A stretch of 23,114 nucleotides of DNA from Gammaproteobacteria bacterium (GTDB taxonomy: Bacteria; Pseudomonadota; Gammaproteobacteria; Pseudomonadales; Pseudomonadaceae), in the NCBI GenBank assembly GCA_012800475.1, contig JAAZJF010000075.1, positions 1 through 23,114 on the forward strand. Direction: 5' to 3'. The notes beneath the pieces were generated by a model, which did no database searches, had not been told where the DNA came from, and worked only from the letters and a program-made list of their open reading frames with translations. The position numbers and the translations under genes are program-made. Of the stretch, positions 14,508-23,040 are shown in pieces (position 1 is the stretch's first letter; every line of letters starts with the position of its first letter).

Positions 14508-16088
14508 TCATTCCCACTCAATGGTCGCAGGCGGCTTGCTCGACACGTCATAAACCACGCGTGAGATACCTTCAATTTCATTGATAATGCGGCCTGATAC
14601 TTTTTCCAGCAAATCGTAAGGCAGGTGCGCCCAACGTGCGGTCATAAAGTCGATGGTTTCCACCGCGCGCAGTGAGACAACCCACGCATAGCGGCGTGCA
14701 TCACCGACAACACCTACTGATTTAACCGGCAAAAACACAGTAAAGGCTTGGCTGGTTTTATCGTACCAACCGGAATTGCGCAGCTCTTGGATAAAGATAT
14801 GATCCGCTTGACGCAGTAGATCAGCATATTCTTTAGTCACTTCGCCAAGAATACGCACGCCAAGGCCTGGGCCTGGGAAGGGGTGACGGTAGACCATATC
14901 GTGCGGCAGGCCCAGCTCAACACCGAGTTTGCGCACTTCGTCTTTAAAGAGTTCACGCAGCGGTTCAACCAGCTCAAACTTCATATCTTCTGGCAAGCCA
15001 CCAACGTTGTGGTGCGACTTAATCATCGTCGCTTTACCGCCTTTCACCGCAGCAGACTCGATGACGTCAGGGTAAATCGTACCTTGCGCGAGGAAATCAA
15101 TGCCTTCCAATTTACTGGCTTCTTCATCAAAAACTTCGATAAAGGTACGGCCAATAATTTTGCGCTTCGCTTCTGGATCCGACACGCCTTTAAGCAAATC
15201 TAAGTAACGCTGCTCAGCATCAACACGGATGACTTTCACACCCATATTGTCAGCGAACATGCGCATCACTTCATCGCCTTCATGCAAGCGCAATAAGCCA
15301 TGATCCACAAACACACAGGTCAACTGGCTACCAATGGCTTTGTGCAATAAAGCGGCAACCACAGATGAATCCACACCACCGGATAAACCCAGCAACACTT
15401 TACGATCGCCCACTTGCGCACGCACGGTGGCAATGGCGTCATCCACGATATTGGCCGGTGTCCACAAAGCTTCGCAGGCACAGATATCCAGCACAAAGCG
15501 ATTGATAATCTCAAAGCCTTGCGTGGTGTGCGTCACTTCAGGGTGAAACTGTAAACCGTATAAATTGCGCGCTGCATCAGCCATGCCGGCGATAGGGCAA
15601 CTGTCGGTGCTGGCAATGGTGGTAAAACCATCGGGCAAGGCGGTGACTTTATCGCCGTGACTCATCCACACATCCAAACCGCTCGGCGAAGCTGCAGTGG
15701 CTGCATCGCGCAAGCCGTCAAGCAAAGCATTGTCTGCCACAACATTCACGCGCGCCGCGCCAAACTCACGGATATCTGAGCCTTGTACTTGGCCGCCCAA
15801 TTGCTGCGCCATCGTTTGCATGCCGTAGCACACACCCAGCACTGGAATCTGTAAATCAAACACCAACTGTGGCGCGCGTGGGCTGTCATTCACATGCACT
15901 GACTCAGGGCCACCCGACAAGATGATCCCGCGCGGATTAAACGCACGAATCACATCTTCACTGACATCAAAAGGGTGAATTTCGCAGAACACACCAATAC
16001 CGCGAATGCGACGAGCAATAAGCTGGGTGTATTGTGAGCCGAAATCTAAAACTAAAATGCGATGGGCATGAATATCTTGAGCAGCCAT
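14508..16088 (-). CDS. guaA: GMP synthase (glutamine-hydrolysing)
   Basis: 526 residues, against 525 in E. coli. The enzyme aminates XMP to GMP using glutamine and ATP, the last step of GMP synthesis. The N-terminal class I glutaminase has catalytic Cys87 (GVCYGMQTM) and the His/Glu of GLQFHPEVTHT. The ATP-pyrophosphatase domain begins with the P-loop LGLSGGVDSSVVA. The C-terminal dimerisation domain ends in the conserved PPATIEWE. It lies downstream of guaB (86-nt gap), forming the usual guaBA pair, but a terminator-like hairpin interrupts the gap. The ribosome-binding sequence before the ATG at 16088 is weak (TTGAGA, 8-13 nt upstream). Confidence 0.98.
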   Translation of the reverse strand: MAAQDIHAHRILVLDFGSQYTQLIARRIRGIGVFCEIHPFDVSEDVIRAFNPRGIILSGGPESVHVNDSPRAPQLVFDLQIPVLGVCYGMQTMAQQLGGQVQGSDIREFGAARVNVVADNALLDGLRDAATAASPSGLDVWMSHGDKVTALPDGFTTIASTDSCPIAGMADAARNLYGLQFHPEVTHTTQGFEIINRFVLDICACEALWTPANIVDDAIATVRAQVGDRKVLLGLSGGVDSSVVAALLHKAIGSQLTCVFVDHGLLRLHEGDEVMRMFADNMGVKVIRVDAEQRYLDLLKGVSDPEAKRKIIGRTFIEVFDEEASKLEGIDFLAQGTIYPDVIESAAVKGGKATMIKSHHNVGGLPEDMKFELVEPLRELFKDEVRKLGVELGLPHDMVYRHPFPGPGLGVRILGEVTKEYADLLRQADHIFIQELRNSGWYDKTSQAFTVFLPVKSVGVVGDARRYAWVVSLRAVETIDFMTARWAHLPYDLLEKVSGRIINEIEGISRVVYDVSSKPPATIEWE

Positions 16089-16122
16089 GGGATAAGTCTC
16101 AATAACAGTTTATAAACCTATG

Positions 16123-16155
16123 AAAAGATAAACCGCCTCAATACGGCGGTTTATC
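16123..16155 (-). terminator. Terminator-like hairpin between guaB and guaA
   Basis: A perfect 11-bp stem, GATAAACCGCC (16127-16137) with GGCGGTTTATC (16145-16155), and a 7-nt loop is followed on the minus strand by TTTTCA (from 16126). It begins 19 nt after the guaB stop and 35 nt before the guaA start. It probably lowers guaA expression relative to guaB or protects the guaB mRNA end; full termination would leave guaA dependent on a promoter in only about 35 nt. Confidence 0.65.
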
Positions 16156-16174
16156 AAACGAATACGAGCGCAGC

Positions 16175-17647
16175 TTAGCTGACTCGATAGTTCGGTGCTT
16201 CTTTGGTGATTTGTACATCGTGCACGTGAGATTCTGCCATCCCCGCACCGGTGATGCGTACAAACTCAGGTACAGTGCGCATCTCATCAATCGTGGCACA
16301 ACCGGTGTAACCCATTGACGCGCGCAAGCCACCCATTAACTGGTGAACAATGGCTGCAATGGCACCTTTATAAGGCACACGGCCTTCAATACCTTCAGGT
16401 ACGAGCTTTTCAGCACCGCCTGTCGTGTCTTGGAAGTAGCGATCCGAGGAGCCTTGCGCCTGCGCCATAGCACCCATCGAGCCCATACCACGGTAGGACT
16501 TGTATGAACGGCCTTGGAACAGCTCAATTTCACCTGGAGATTCTTCAGTACCGGCGAACATAGAACCCATCATCACTGAGTCAGCACCGGCGACAATGGC
16601 TTTAGACAAGTCACCTGAGAAGCGAATACCACCATCAGCAATCATCGGTACACCGGTACCTTTAAGTGCCGCAGAAACATTGGCAATCGCAGAAATCTGT
16701 GGCACACCCACACCAGCAACAATACGCGTGGTACAAATAGAACCTGGACCAATACCGACTTTCACCGCATCAGCACCGGCTTCAACTAAAGCTAAAGCTG
16801 CAGCGCCTGTGGCGATATTGCCGCCAATCACCTGTACCGCTGGGAAGTTCTCCTTAACCCAACGCACGCGCTCTAATACGCCTTTTGAGTGACCGTGTGC
16901 TGTATCAACAACAATCACATCAATGCCGGCTGCTGCTAATGCTGCTACACGCTCTGGCGTATCTGCACCGGTACCTACTGCAGCACCCACACGCAAACGA
17001 CCTTGGTCATCTTTAGATGCTAGCGGGTAGCTTTTAGCTTTTTCGATATCGCGGAAAGTAACCATGCCACGCAGTTGGAACGCATCGTTCACAACCAGCA
17101 TTTTCTCAATGCGGTGCTCGTAGAGTTTAGTTTTAATTTCCTCTAAACCCGTACCTTCACGCACAGTCACTAATTGTTCTTTAGGCGTCATAATTGCAGT
17201 GACAGTGTCACCGGCATTGGGCGTGTAACGTAAGTCACGACCGGTCACGATACCAATCAGTTGATTGCCCGCATCGACCACAGGGAAACCTGAGAAACCC
17301 AGGTCATCTGCGCGCTTGAGCAAATCAATGATTTTAGTGTCAGCTGTTACAGTGACAGGATCATGCACAATAGCAGTTTCAAAGCGCTTTACTTTGCGCA
17401 CTTCAGCTGCTTGCTGTTCGACTGTCATGTTTTTATGAATGATACCGATGCCGCCTTCTTGTGCCATAGCAATGGCTAGACGCGACTCAGTTACAGTATC
17501 CATTGCAGCAGATAGCAATGGAATATTAAGTACGATGTCCCGAGTTAAACGGGTTTTCAAACTGACGTCTTTGGGTAAAACCTCGGAGTAACCGGGGATT
17601 AATAATACATCATCAAAGGTCAGAGCTTCTTGGCTGATACGCAGCAT
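16175..17647 (-). CDS. guaB: Inosine-5'-monophosphate dehydrogenase
   Basis: 490 residues from the ATG at 17647 (MLRISQEALTFDDVLL), the standard IMPDH start and length; a longer reading from 17713 has a non-family extension running through the promoter. The enzyme oxidises IMP to XMP with NAD+, the rate-limiting step to GMP. The (beta/alpha)8 barrel is interrupted by a CBS pair (about 93-205) that usually binds nucleotides. The catalytic loop GPGSICTTRIVAGVGVPQ holds Cys305, and the flap and phosphate-binding stretch GMGSMGAMAQ is present. GGGAG lies eight nt before the start. It heads the guaBA operon under a strong palindrome-bearing promoter (17678-17713) and lies downstream of aceK. Confidence 0.98.
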   Translation of the reverse strand: MLRISQEALTFDDVLLIPGYSEVLPKDVSLKTRLTRDIVLNIPLLSAAMDTVTESRLAIAMAQEGGIGIIHKNMTVEQQAAEVRKVKRFETAIVHDPVTVTADTKIIDLLKRADDLGFSGFPVVDAGNQLIGIVTGRDLRYTPNAGDTVTAIMTPKEQLVTVREGTGLEEIKTKLYEHRIEKMLVVNDAFQLRGMVTFRDIEKAKSYPLASKDDQGRLRVGAAVGTGADTPERVAALAAAGIDVIVVDTAHGHSKGVLERVRWVKENFPAVQVIGGNIATGAAALALVEAGADAVKVGIGPGSICTTRIVAGVGVPQISAIANVSAALKGTGVPMIADGGIRFSGDLSKAIVAGADSVMMGSMFAGTEESPGEIELFQGRSYKSYRGMGSMGAMAQAQGSSDRYFQDTTGGAEKLVPEGIEGRVPYKGAIAAIVHQLMGGLRASMGYTGCATIDEMRTVPEFVRITGAGMAESHVHDVQITKEAPNYRVS

Positions 17648-17677
17648 ATTGCACGCTCCCGAACGGGAAAAATGGAA

Positions 17678-17713
17678 GCGCGGTATTATACCGCGCAACG
17701 TTTGGCTTCTCAA
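17678..17713 (-). promoter_or_regulatory. guaB promoter with a 19-bp palindrome over the -10
   Basis: On the minus strand TTGAGA (17708-17713), a 17-nt spacer and a perfect TATAAT (17685-17690) form a strong promoter. Transcription would start near 17678, giving an approximately 31-nt leader. GCGCGGTAT/ATACCGCGC (17678-17696) is a perfect palindrome around one central base, lying across the -10 box and start site like an operator. It does not resemble the E. coli PurR site. Confidence 0.75.
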
Positions 17714-17758
17714 TCACTAAACACGCAATCGCCATTTAGTTTAAAAGTCGCCGTTAAA

Positions 17759-19477
17759 TTACTCGATGTCTTGACGCTTATACGGATACACATCAATGAC
17801 TTTACCTTGGCGAATAGCGTCCTGCAGTCCTTGCCAGTAAGACGCTTTAAATAAGTCACCATGCAATGCTTGAAAGCGTTTGCGCTGCTGCAAGTCCGTA
17901 AACAAAAAACGCGGAAACTCTTCAGGAAACACATCACGCGGGCCGACTGAATACCAAGGCTCTGCAGACATTTCATCTTCAGGGAAACGCGGCTCAGGAA
18001 TATTACGAAAATTGACTTCAGTTAAATAACTGATTTCATCGTAGTCGTAAAACACCACCCGCCCATGTCGCGTGACACCAAAGTTTTTCAATAGCATATC
18101 ACCGGGAAAGATATTTGCTGCAGCCAACTGCTTAATCGCCAAACCATAGTCTGTCAAAGCATCAATGGTTTGTTGCTCACTGGCGTTATCCAAGTAGATA
18201 TTCAACGGAATCATACGTCGTTCAGTCCAGCAGTGACGTATCAAGACTTCATCGCCCTGCACTTCCACCGTGGCTGGCGCAACTTCAAGCAGCTCGCGCA
18301 AACATTCCGGCTCAAATTTCGCTAAAGGAAAACGAAAATCAGCAAACTCTTGGGTGTCGGCCAAGCGCCCCACGCGATCTACATATTTAACCATGCGATA
18401 ACGATCAATCACCGTATCGCGAGTCACGCTTTTTGAGGGTGAAAAGCGATCTTTAATAATTTTAAAGACCGTATTAAAGCCTGGCAAAGTAAAGACACTC
18501 ATGACCATACCCCGAATACCCGCGGCCATCACAAATTGGTCATCGGTGCTATCTAAATGATCAATCAGCGCACGATAAAACTCCGACTTACCTTGCTTAT
18601 AAAACCCAATCGAGGTGTACAGCTCAGAGATATGCTTACGCGGTAAAATGCGACGTAAAAAACCAATAAACTCAGCAGGATAGGCAACGCGCACCATAAA
18701 GTACGAACGCGTAAAGGAGAAAATAATCGATACTTCTGCCTCATCTACAATCATCGTATCCATACGAATGCCTTGCTCCTCACGATTGAGCATGGGCATC
18801 ACCAGCGGCCATTGCTCATCTTGAGTAAACACGCGCCCGACCAAGTAGGCACCTTTATTGCGATACAGGCGTGAGCTGTACAGCTCGATGCACAGCTCAG
18901 GATCTTTACACACCCAATCCGGCAAGCTGGCACGCAACTGATTTTCGAGTCGCAATAAGTCACCGTCTTGATCGGCATAAGGCACAGAGAAGCGATAATC
19001 TTCACTGATTTTGCGCAACGTAGCGGTTAAGTCACCTTGAGGCCGGTAGGTGCGAATTTGCATCGGCGCATCACGTGCGTTTAACGGCGGACGCGTACTG
19101 GTCACAAACATGCACTCATCGCTGATTAAGTCGTGACTGAATAAGCTATTGAATATGGAGTTAAACCAGGTTTCAGACAGCTCATCATCCAAGCGCAAAT
19201 CAATTTGGCCAATATACGACTCTTTAATTTGTGGCCAGCACTCAATATTGAGTAACACCTCGGTCCCGTACTGCTCTAACAAAGCTTTTTGAGTGACATC
19301 CACTTGCACTTTATAGAGCTGAATACGCTGCGCAGAAGCATCTTGAATCTCTTGCCACTGCGCGCGCTCAAAACGCTCGCGACCTAAGTTCGTGATGCGC
19401 CGAAACTCTTCTCGATATTGATCAAAACTATCGAGAATCTGTCGCGCAATAGCGACTGCTGGACACTGTATAGTCAT
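17759..19477 (-). CDS. aceK: Isocitrate dehydrogenase kinase/phosphatase
   Basis: 572 residues from the ATG at 19477, which has GGGG eight nt upstream; a longer frame from 19534 adds 19 residues unlike the family. AceK phosphorylates isocitrate dehydrogenase to send isocitrate into the glyoxylate shunt and also removes the phosphate. The N-terminal regulatory region QYREEFRRITNLGRERFERAQW is typical. The C-terminal kinase-like half shows the ATP-binding GIRGMVMSVFTLPGFNTVFK and the acidic metal site VVFYDYDEISYLTE. It is not beside aceA or aceB as in enterobacteria, as is usual in Pseudomonas. A possible -10 TATACT (19503-19508) lies 26 nt upstream without a good -35. No terminator separates it from guaB. 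Confidence 0.96.
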   Translation of the reverse strand: MTIQCPAVAIARQILDSFDQYREEFRRITNLGRERFERAQWQEIQDASAQRIQLYKVQVDVTQKALLEQYGTEVLLNIECWPQIKESYIGQIDLRLDDELSETWFNSIFNSLFSHDLISDECMFVTSTRPPLNARDAPMQIRTYRPQGDLTATLRKISEDYRFSVPYADQDGDLLRLENQLRASLPDWVCKDPELCIELYSSRLYRNKGAYLVGRVFTQDEQWPLVMPMLNREEQGIRMDTMIVDEAEVSIIFSFTRSYFMVRVAYPAEFIGFLRRILPRKHISELYTSIGFYKQGKSEFYRALIDHLDSTDDQFVMAAGIRGMVMSVFTLPGFNTVFKIIKDRFSPSKSVTRDTVIDRYRMVKYVDRVGRLADTQEFADFRFPLAKFEPECLRELLEVAPATVEVQGDEVLIRHCWTERRMIPLNIYLDNASEQQTIDALTDYGLAIKQLAAANIFPGDMLLKNFGVTRHGRVVFYDYDEISYLTEVNFRNIPEPRFPEDEMSAEPWYSVGPRDVFPEEFPRFLFTDLQQRKRFQALHGDLFKASYWQGLQDAIRQGKVIDVYPYKRQDIE

Positions 19478-19554
19478 CGAAGCGACCCCATTAAATAGAT
19501 AGAGTATACCTTGCATGCGACTGATCGAGCGCACTTTGTACAGTAGCGTTCAGA

Positions 19555-20529
19555 CTACTGCGCCAGTTCTTGCTCAGTAAATAGGCCGTCAAATAACATG
19601 CTGGATAAATAGCGCTCTCCAGAGTCCGGTAAAATCACCACCAGCGTTTTACCCTGCATCTGGGGTTGCTGAGCTAAGCGCACTGCTGCGGCCATGGCTG
19701 CGCCACAGGAAATCCCACACAAAATACCTTCTTCACGCATCAAGCGCAGCGCCATCAGCTTGGCTTCTTCATCACTGACCAACTCCACCTGATCCAGTAG
19801 GCTCAAGTCTAAGTTTTTCGGCACAAAGCCTGCACCAATTCCTTGTATTTTATGCGGCGCAGGCGCGGTCGCTTGCCCTGCTAGCGTCTGACTGATGACC
19901 GGCGATGTCATCGGCTCAACGCCTACGGAGAGAATCGGTTTACCGCAAGTATTTTTAATATAACGTGAAATACCCGTGAGAGTGCCGCCCGTACCGATGC
20001 CGCTGACGAGCACATCAATCGCGCCATCGGTGTCGCGCCAAATCTCAGGCCCCGTGGTTTTTTCATGCACATCTGGATTGGCAGGGTTATCAAACTGCTG
20101 CAAGACCAAGTATTTGTCAGGAGCGCTGGCCGCAATCTCATGGGCTTTATCAATCGCCCCCTGCATACCTTTTGCCGGCTCGGTCAGTACCAGCTCAGCA
20201 CCGAGGGCTTTGAGTATTTTGCGGCGCTCTAAACTCATGGACGAGGGCATAGTTAAAATCAATTTATAACCACGCGCCGCAGCGACAAAGGCCAAGCCAA
20301 TACCTGTATTGCCGGAAGTAGGTTCAACCATGGTGACACCCGGTTTGAGTGCGCCACTGGCTTCGGCGGCTTGCACCATACCAACACCCACTCGACACTT
20401 AACTGAGCCTGCAGGGTTGCGCGCCTCAAGCTTAGCTAAAATAGTCACACCTGCGGGACCCAAGCGATTAATCTGCACTAAAGGTGTGTTACCGACACTT
20501 TGCGCGTTATCAACATAAATACGGCTCAT
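19555..20529 (-). CDS. cysK: Cysteine synthase A (O-acetylserine sulfhydrylase)
   Basis: 324 residues, against 323 for E. coli CysK. It is a PLP enzyme that makes cysteine from O-acetylserine and sulfide. The PLP lysine is Lys44 in NPAGSVKCRVG. The substrate loop EPTSGNTGIGLAFVAAARGY, the phosphate-binding SGIGTGGTLTGISRY and the C-terminal DSGERYLSSMLFDGLF are all present. The substrate loop and C-terminus are CysK rather than CysM type. GGAGG lies nine nt before the ATG at 20529. The 197-nt region upstream shows a weak minus-strand promoter candidate (TTGATT with TATACA, 19-nt spacing, around 20665-20695). The gene diverges from the moxR gene, as CysK and PA2707 neighbour one another in P. 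aeruginosa (from memory). Confidence 0.95.
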   Translation of the reverse strand: MSRIYVDNAQSVGNTPLVQINRLGPAGVTILAKLEARNPAGSVKCRVGVGMVQAAEASGALKPGVTMVEPTSGNTGIGLAFVAAARGYKLILTMPSSMSLERRKILKALGAELVLTEPAKGMQGAIDKAHEIAASAPDKYLVLQQFDNPANPDVHEKTTGPEIWRDTDGAIDVLVSGIGTGGTLTGISRYIKNTCGKPILSVGVEPMTSPVISQTLAGQATAPAPHKIQGIGAGFVPKNLDLSLLDQVELVSDEEAKLMALRLMREEGILCGISCGAAMAAAVRLAQQPQMQGKTLVVILPDSGERYLSSMLFDGLFTEQELAQ

Positions 20530-20741
20530 TTAAAACATCCTCCATAGACTCAACAGTGAATCTGAGCCTAAAGCCCTGAACCCAAAGCGTCCAGCCTGTT
20601 TTTACTCTCCTTGCGCACACAATGACTGCAAAAGTGCTTTCGTTCACAAAATTAAGGCCGGCAATGTATAGTAAGCAACCTATAAACGTAATCAATCACT
20701 TTAATTAAAATAATAACGCGCAGGTTGTGCTGAGGTTTGTT

Positions 20742-21584
20742 ATGAAGTTTTCTGGTACTCAATCTTATGTTGCTACAGATGATCTAAAGCTGGCTGTGAA
20801 CGCCGCGATCACCCTAGAGCGCCCTCTGTTAGTTAAAGGTGAACCTGGAACAGGTAAAACCATGCTGGCTGAGCAACTGGCGGAATCTTTTGGTACACGT
20901 TTAATCACTTGGCACATCAAGTCGACCACTAAAGCTCATCAAGGCTTATATGAGTACGATGCGGTCAGCCGTTTACGTGACTCACAGCTCAACTCAGACA
21001 AAGTGCACGATGTGCGCAACTACCTCAACAAAGGCAAACTGTGGGAAGCCTTTGAGTCCGATGAGCGAGTGATTTTGCTGATTGATGAAATCGACAAAGC
21101 CGACATTGAGTTCCCCAATGACCTGCTGCAAGAAATCGATAAGATGGAGTTCTACGTCTACGAGACGGACGAAACCATTAAGGCTAAGCACCGCCCGATT
21201 ATCATTATCACCTCCAATAACGAAAAAGAGCTGCCTGATGCCTTTTTGCGTCGCTGCTTCTTCCACTACATTGCTTTCCCTGATCGCACGACGCTGCAAA
21301 AAATTGTCGATGTGCATTACCCCAATATCAGCCAGTCGCTGGTCAGTGAAGCTTTGGATGTGTTCTTTGATGTGCGCCAGATTCCCGGCCTGAAAAAGAA
21401 GCCTTCCACCAGTGAGCTAGTGGATTGGATCAAGCTGTTAATGTCGGACAATATTGGCGAAGCCGTGCTGCGTGAGCGCGATGTGACTAAAGCCATTCCA
21501 CCGTTGGCCGGCGCTTTGATTAAAAACGAGCAAGATGTGATGCTGCTTGAGCGCTTGGCCTTTATGAGCCGCCGCAAACGCTAA
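20742..21584 (+). CDS. MoxR-type AAA+ ATPase (PA2707 subfamily)
   Basis: 280 residues from the ATG at 20742, with GAGG six nt upstream; a frame opening at 20727 only adds five residues. Walker A is GEPGTGKT (33-40), Walker B is LLIDEID (112-118), and sensor 1 with the arginine region is IIITSNNEKELPDAFLRRC. The sequence closely follows the P. aeruginosa PA2707 type, which names one of the MoxR subfamilies. MoxR ATPases act as chaperones that mature or remodel partner complexes, typically with a VWA protein encoded next door; the next gene is that partner. The client of this subfamily is not known to me. Cytoplasmic. Confidence 0.92.
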   Translation: MKFSGTQSYVATDDLKLAVNAAITLERPLLVKGEPGTGKTMLAEQLAESFGTRLITWHIKSTTKAHQGLYEYDAVSRLRDSQLNSDKVHDVRNYLNKGKLWEAFESDERVILLIDEIDKADIEFPNDLLQEIDKMEFYVYETDETIKAKHRPIIIITSNNEKELPDAFLRRCFFHYIAFPDRTTLQKIVDVHYPNISQSLVSEALDVFFDVRQIPGLKKKPSTSELVDWIKLLMSDNIGEAVLRERDVTKAIPPLAGALIKNEQDVMLLERLAFMSRRKR

Positions 21585-21598
21585 TTCCATGTGCTGCA

Positions 21599-21629
21599 CA
21601 GGATTACCTGCTCTGCACCGGTAATCCTG
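21599..21629 (+). other. Hairpin between moxR and the VWA gene
   Basis: CAGGATTACC (21599-21608) pairs perfectly with GGTAATCCTG (21620-21629) around an 11-nt loop, followed after CTGCACC by TTTT. It starts 15 nt after the moxR stop in a 76-nt gap. The T-run is short and distant, so it is more likely an mRNA stabiliser or partial attenuator than a full terminator. Confidence 0.55.
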
Positions 21630-21660
21630 CTGCACCTTTTAACTTAAGAGGTCTGTAGCC

Positions 21661-22839
21661 ATGCTGCTGAATTTATTTACCGAAATGCGCGCGGCAAAAG
21701 TGCCGGTCTCGCTGCGCGAGCTATTGGATTTAATCAACGCGCTCAAACACAACATTGTCTTTGCTGATATGGACGAGTTTTATTATTTAGCCCGCGCTAT
21801 TTTGGTCAAAGATGAACGTCACTACGATAAGTTTGACCGCGCTTTTGCTGCCTATTTTAAGGGCATTGAAAGCTTGGATCAGCATATCGAAGCGCTGATT
21901 CCTGATGAGTGGCTGCGCAAAGAGTTTGAGCGTTCACTCAGTGCTGAAGAACGTGAAAAAATCAAATCGCTAGGCGGTTTAGATAAGCTCATTGAAGCCT
22001 TTAAACAGCGTCTCGAAGAGCAAAAAGGCAAACACCAAGGCGGCAACAAGTGGATTGGTACCGGCGGCACCAGCCCCTTTGGTTCAGGCGGCTATAACCC
22101 TGAAGGCATTCGCATTGGTAACGAAGGTGAGCGCCAAGGTAAAGCGGTTAAGGTCTGGGAGCAGCGTGAATATAAAGACTTGGATGATCAGGTCGAAATT
22201 GGGACGCGCAATATTAAAGTGGCGCTGCGACGCCTGCGTAAGTTTGCCCGTGCCGGCGCTGAAAGTGAATTTGACTTAGACAGCACCATTGATCACACCG
22301 CTCGCGATGGTGGTTTGTTAAACATTCAGATGCGTGCCGAACGCCGCAATACCATTAAGCTGTTGGTGTTGTTTGATATTGGCGGCTCGATGGATGAGCA
22401 CATCAAAATCAGTGAAGCGTTGTTTTCGGCCTGTAAAACTGAGTTTAAGCATTTGGAATATTATTATTTCCATAACTTTATCTATGAAGGCTTGTGGAAA
22501 AGTAACGCGCGACGCTTTGATCAACGCACCCCCACCCAAGATGTACTCAACACCTATGGCGCGGACTATAAAGTGATTTTTGTCGGTGACGCAGCCATGT
22601 CACCCTACGAAATCGCCCAACCCGGCGGCAGCGTTGAGCACTGGAATGATGAGCCTGGGTATCTGTGGATGCAGCGCTTTATGCAAAAGTTCAAGAAAAT
22701 CATCTGGCTTAACCCCTACCCTAAACAGGAATGGCAATTCACTCAGTCCACGCAAATGGTACGCGAACTGATTGAAGATCAGATGTACCCGATGACCATT
22801 GAGGGACTGGAAGAAGGCATGCGGTATTTGGCTAAGTAA
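21661..22839 (+). CDS. VWA-domain protein of the CoxE-like group
   Basis: 392 residues. The N-terminal half (about 1-125) is helical and charged (FTEMRAAKVPVSLREL). A Gly-rich linker (127-147) follows, and a VWA-like domain occupies about 230-390. The metal-site motif reads FDIGGSMDEH (Asp239-x-Gly241-x-Ser243), so the usual DxSxS is DxGxS; a later GDAAMSPYE supplies a further acidic residue. VWA proteins of this type pair with MoxR ATPases, as in CbbQ/CbbO and RavA/ViaA. This one follows the moxR gene by 76 nt with AGAGG ten nt before the ATG, so the two are probably one operon. Function unknown. The stop codon TAA is the first part of a TAAAAA that begins the downstream repeat. Confidence 0.88.
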   Translation: MLLNLFTEMRAAKVPVSLRELLDLINALKHNIVFADMDEFYYLARAILVKDERHYDKFDRAFAAYFKGIESLDQHIEALIPDEWLRKEFERSLSAEEREKIKSLGGLDKLIEAFKQRLEEQKGKHQGGNKWIGTGGTSPFGSGGYNPEGIRIGNEGERQGKAVKVWEQREYKDLDDQVEIGTRNIKVALRRLRKFARAGAESEFDLDSTIDHTARDGGLLNIQMRAERRNTIKLLVLFDIGGSMDEHIKISEALFSACKTEFKHLEYYYFHNFIYEGLWKSNARRFDQRTPTQDVLNTYGADYKVIFVGDAAMSPYEIAQPGGSVEHWNDEPGYLWMQRFMQKFKKIIWLNPYPKQEWQFTQSTQMVRELIEDQMYPMTIEGLEEGMRYLAK

Positions 22840-22960
22840 AAATCAGTTCTGTGCATGCCGTGCTGCGCTGTAGCTGTTCTTCCGTCGATGAACCCATCCA
22901 GGGTTCAACTCCGGCGCTACGCCATCCATGGCTTCGCTCGTCACAGCTACAGCGCAGCAC
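22837..22960 (+). repeat. Structured intergenic repeat, copy 2 (complete stem)
   Basis: The left arm GTGCTGCGCTGTAGCTGT (22860-22877) pairs perfectly over 18 bp with ACAGCTACAGCGCAGCAC (22943-22960). The 65-nt loop carries a hairpin GAACCC/GGGTTC (22890-22895 with 22901-22906) and the core GGCGCTACGCCATCCATGG (from 22913). The left flank TAAAAATCAG...TGTGCATGCC (22837-22859) matches copy 1 and starts on the stop codon of the VWA gene. Confidence 0.8.
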
Positions 22961-23040
22961 TCATTGAATAAAGGTGAAGGCTTCACTATCGCAGCTTGAA
23001 TCAAAAGCTTACGAATCATGACTGCTCTACAGTTGCTTAC

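Noticed and set aside
17710..17976. 88-codon minus-strand frame overlapping the 3' end of aceK
   Set aside because: It is out of frame with the clearly conserved AceK C-terminus and overlaps the guaB promoter; a shadow frame.
19541..19560. CAGTAG/CTACTG inverted repeat at the cysK stop as a terminator
   Set aside because: Only 6 bp, AT-rich, with no T-run after it.
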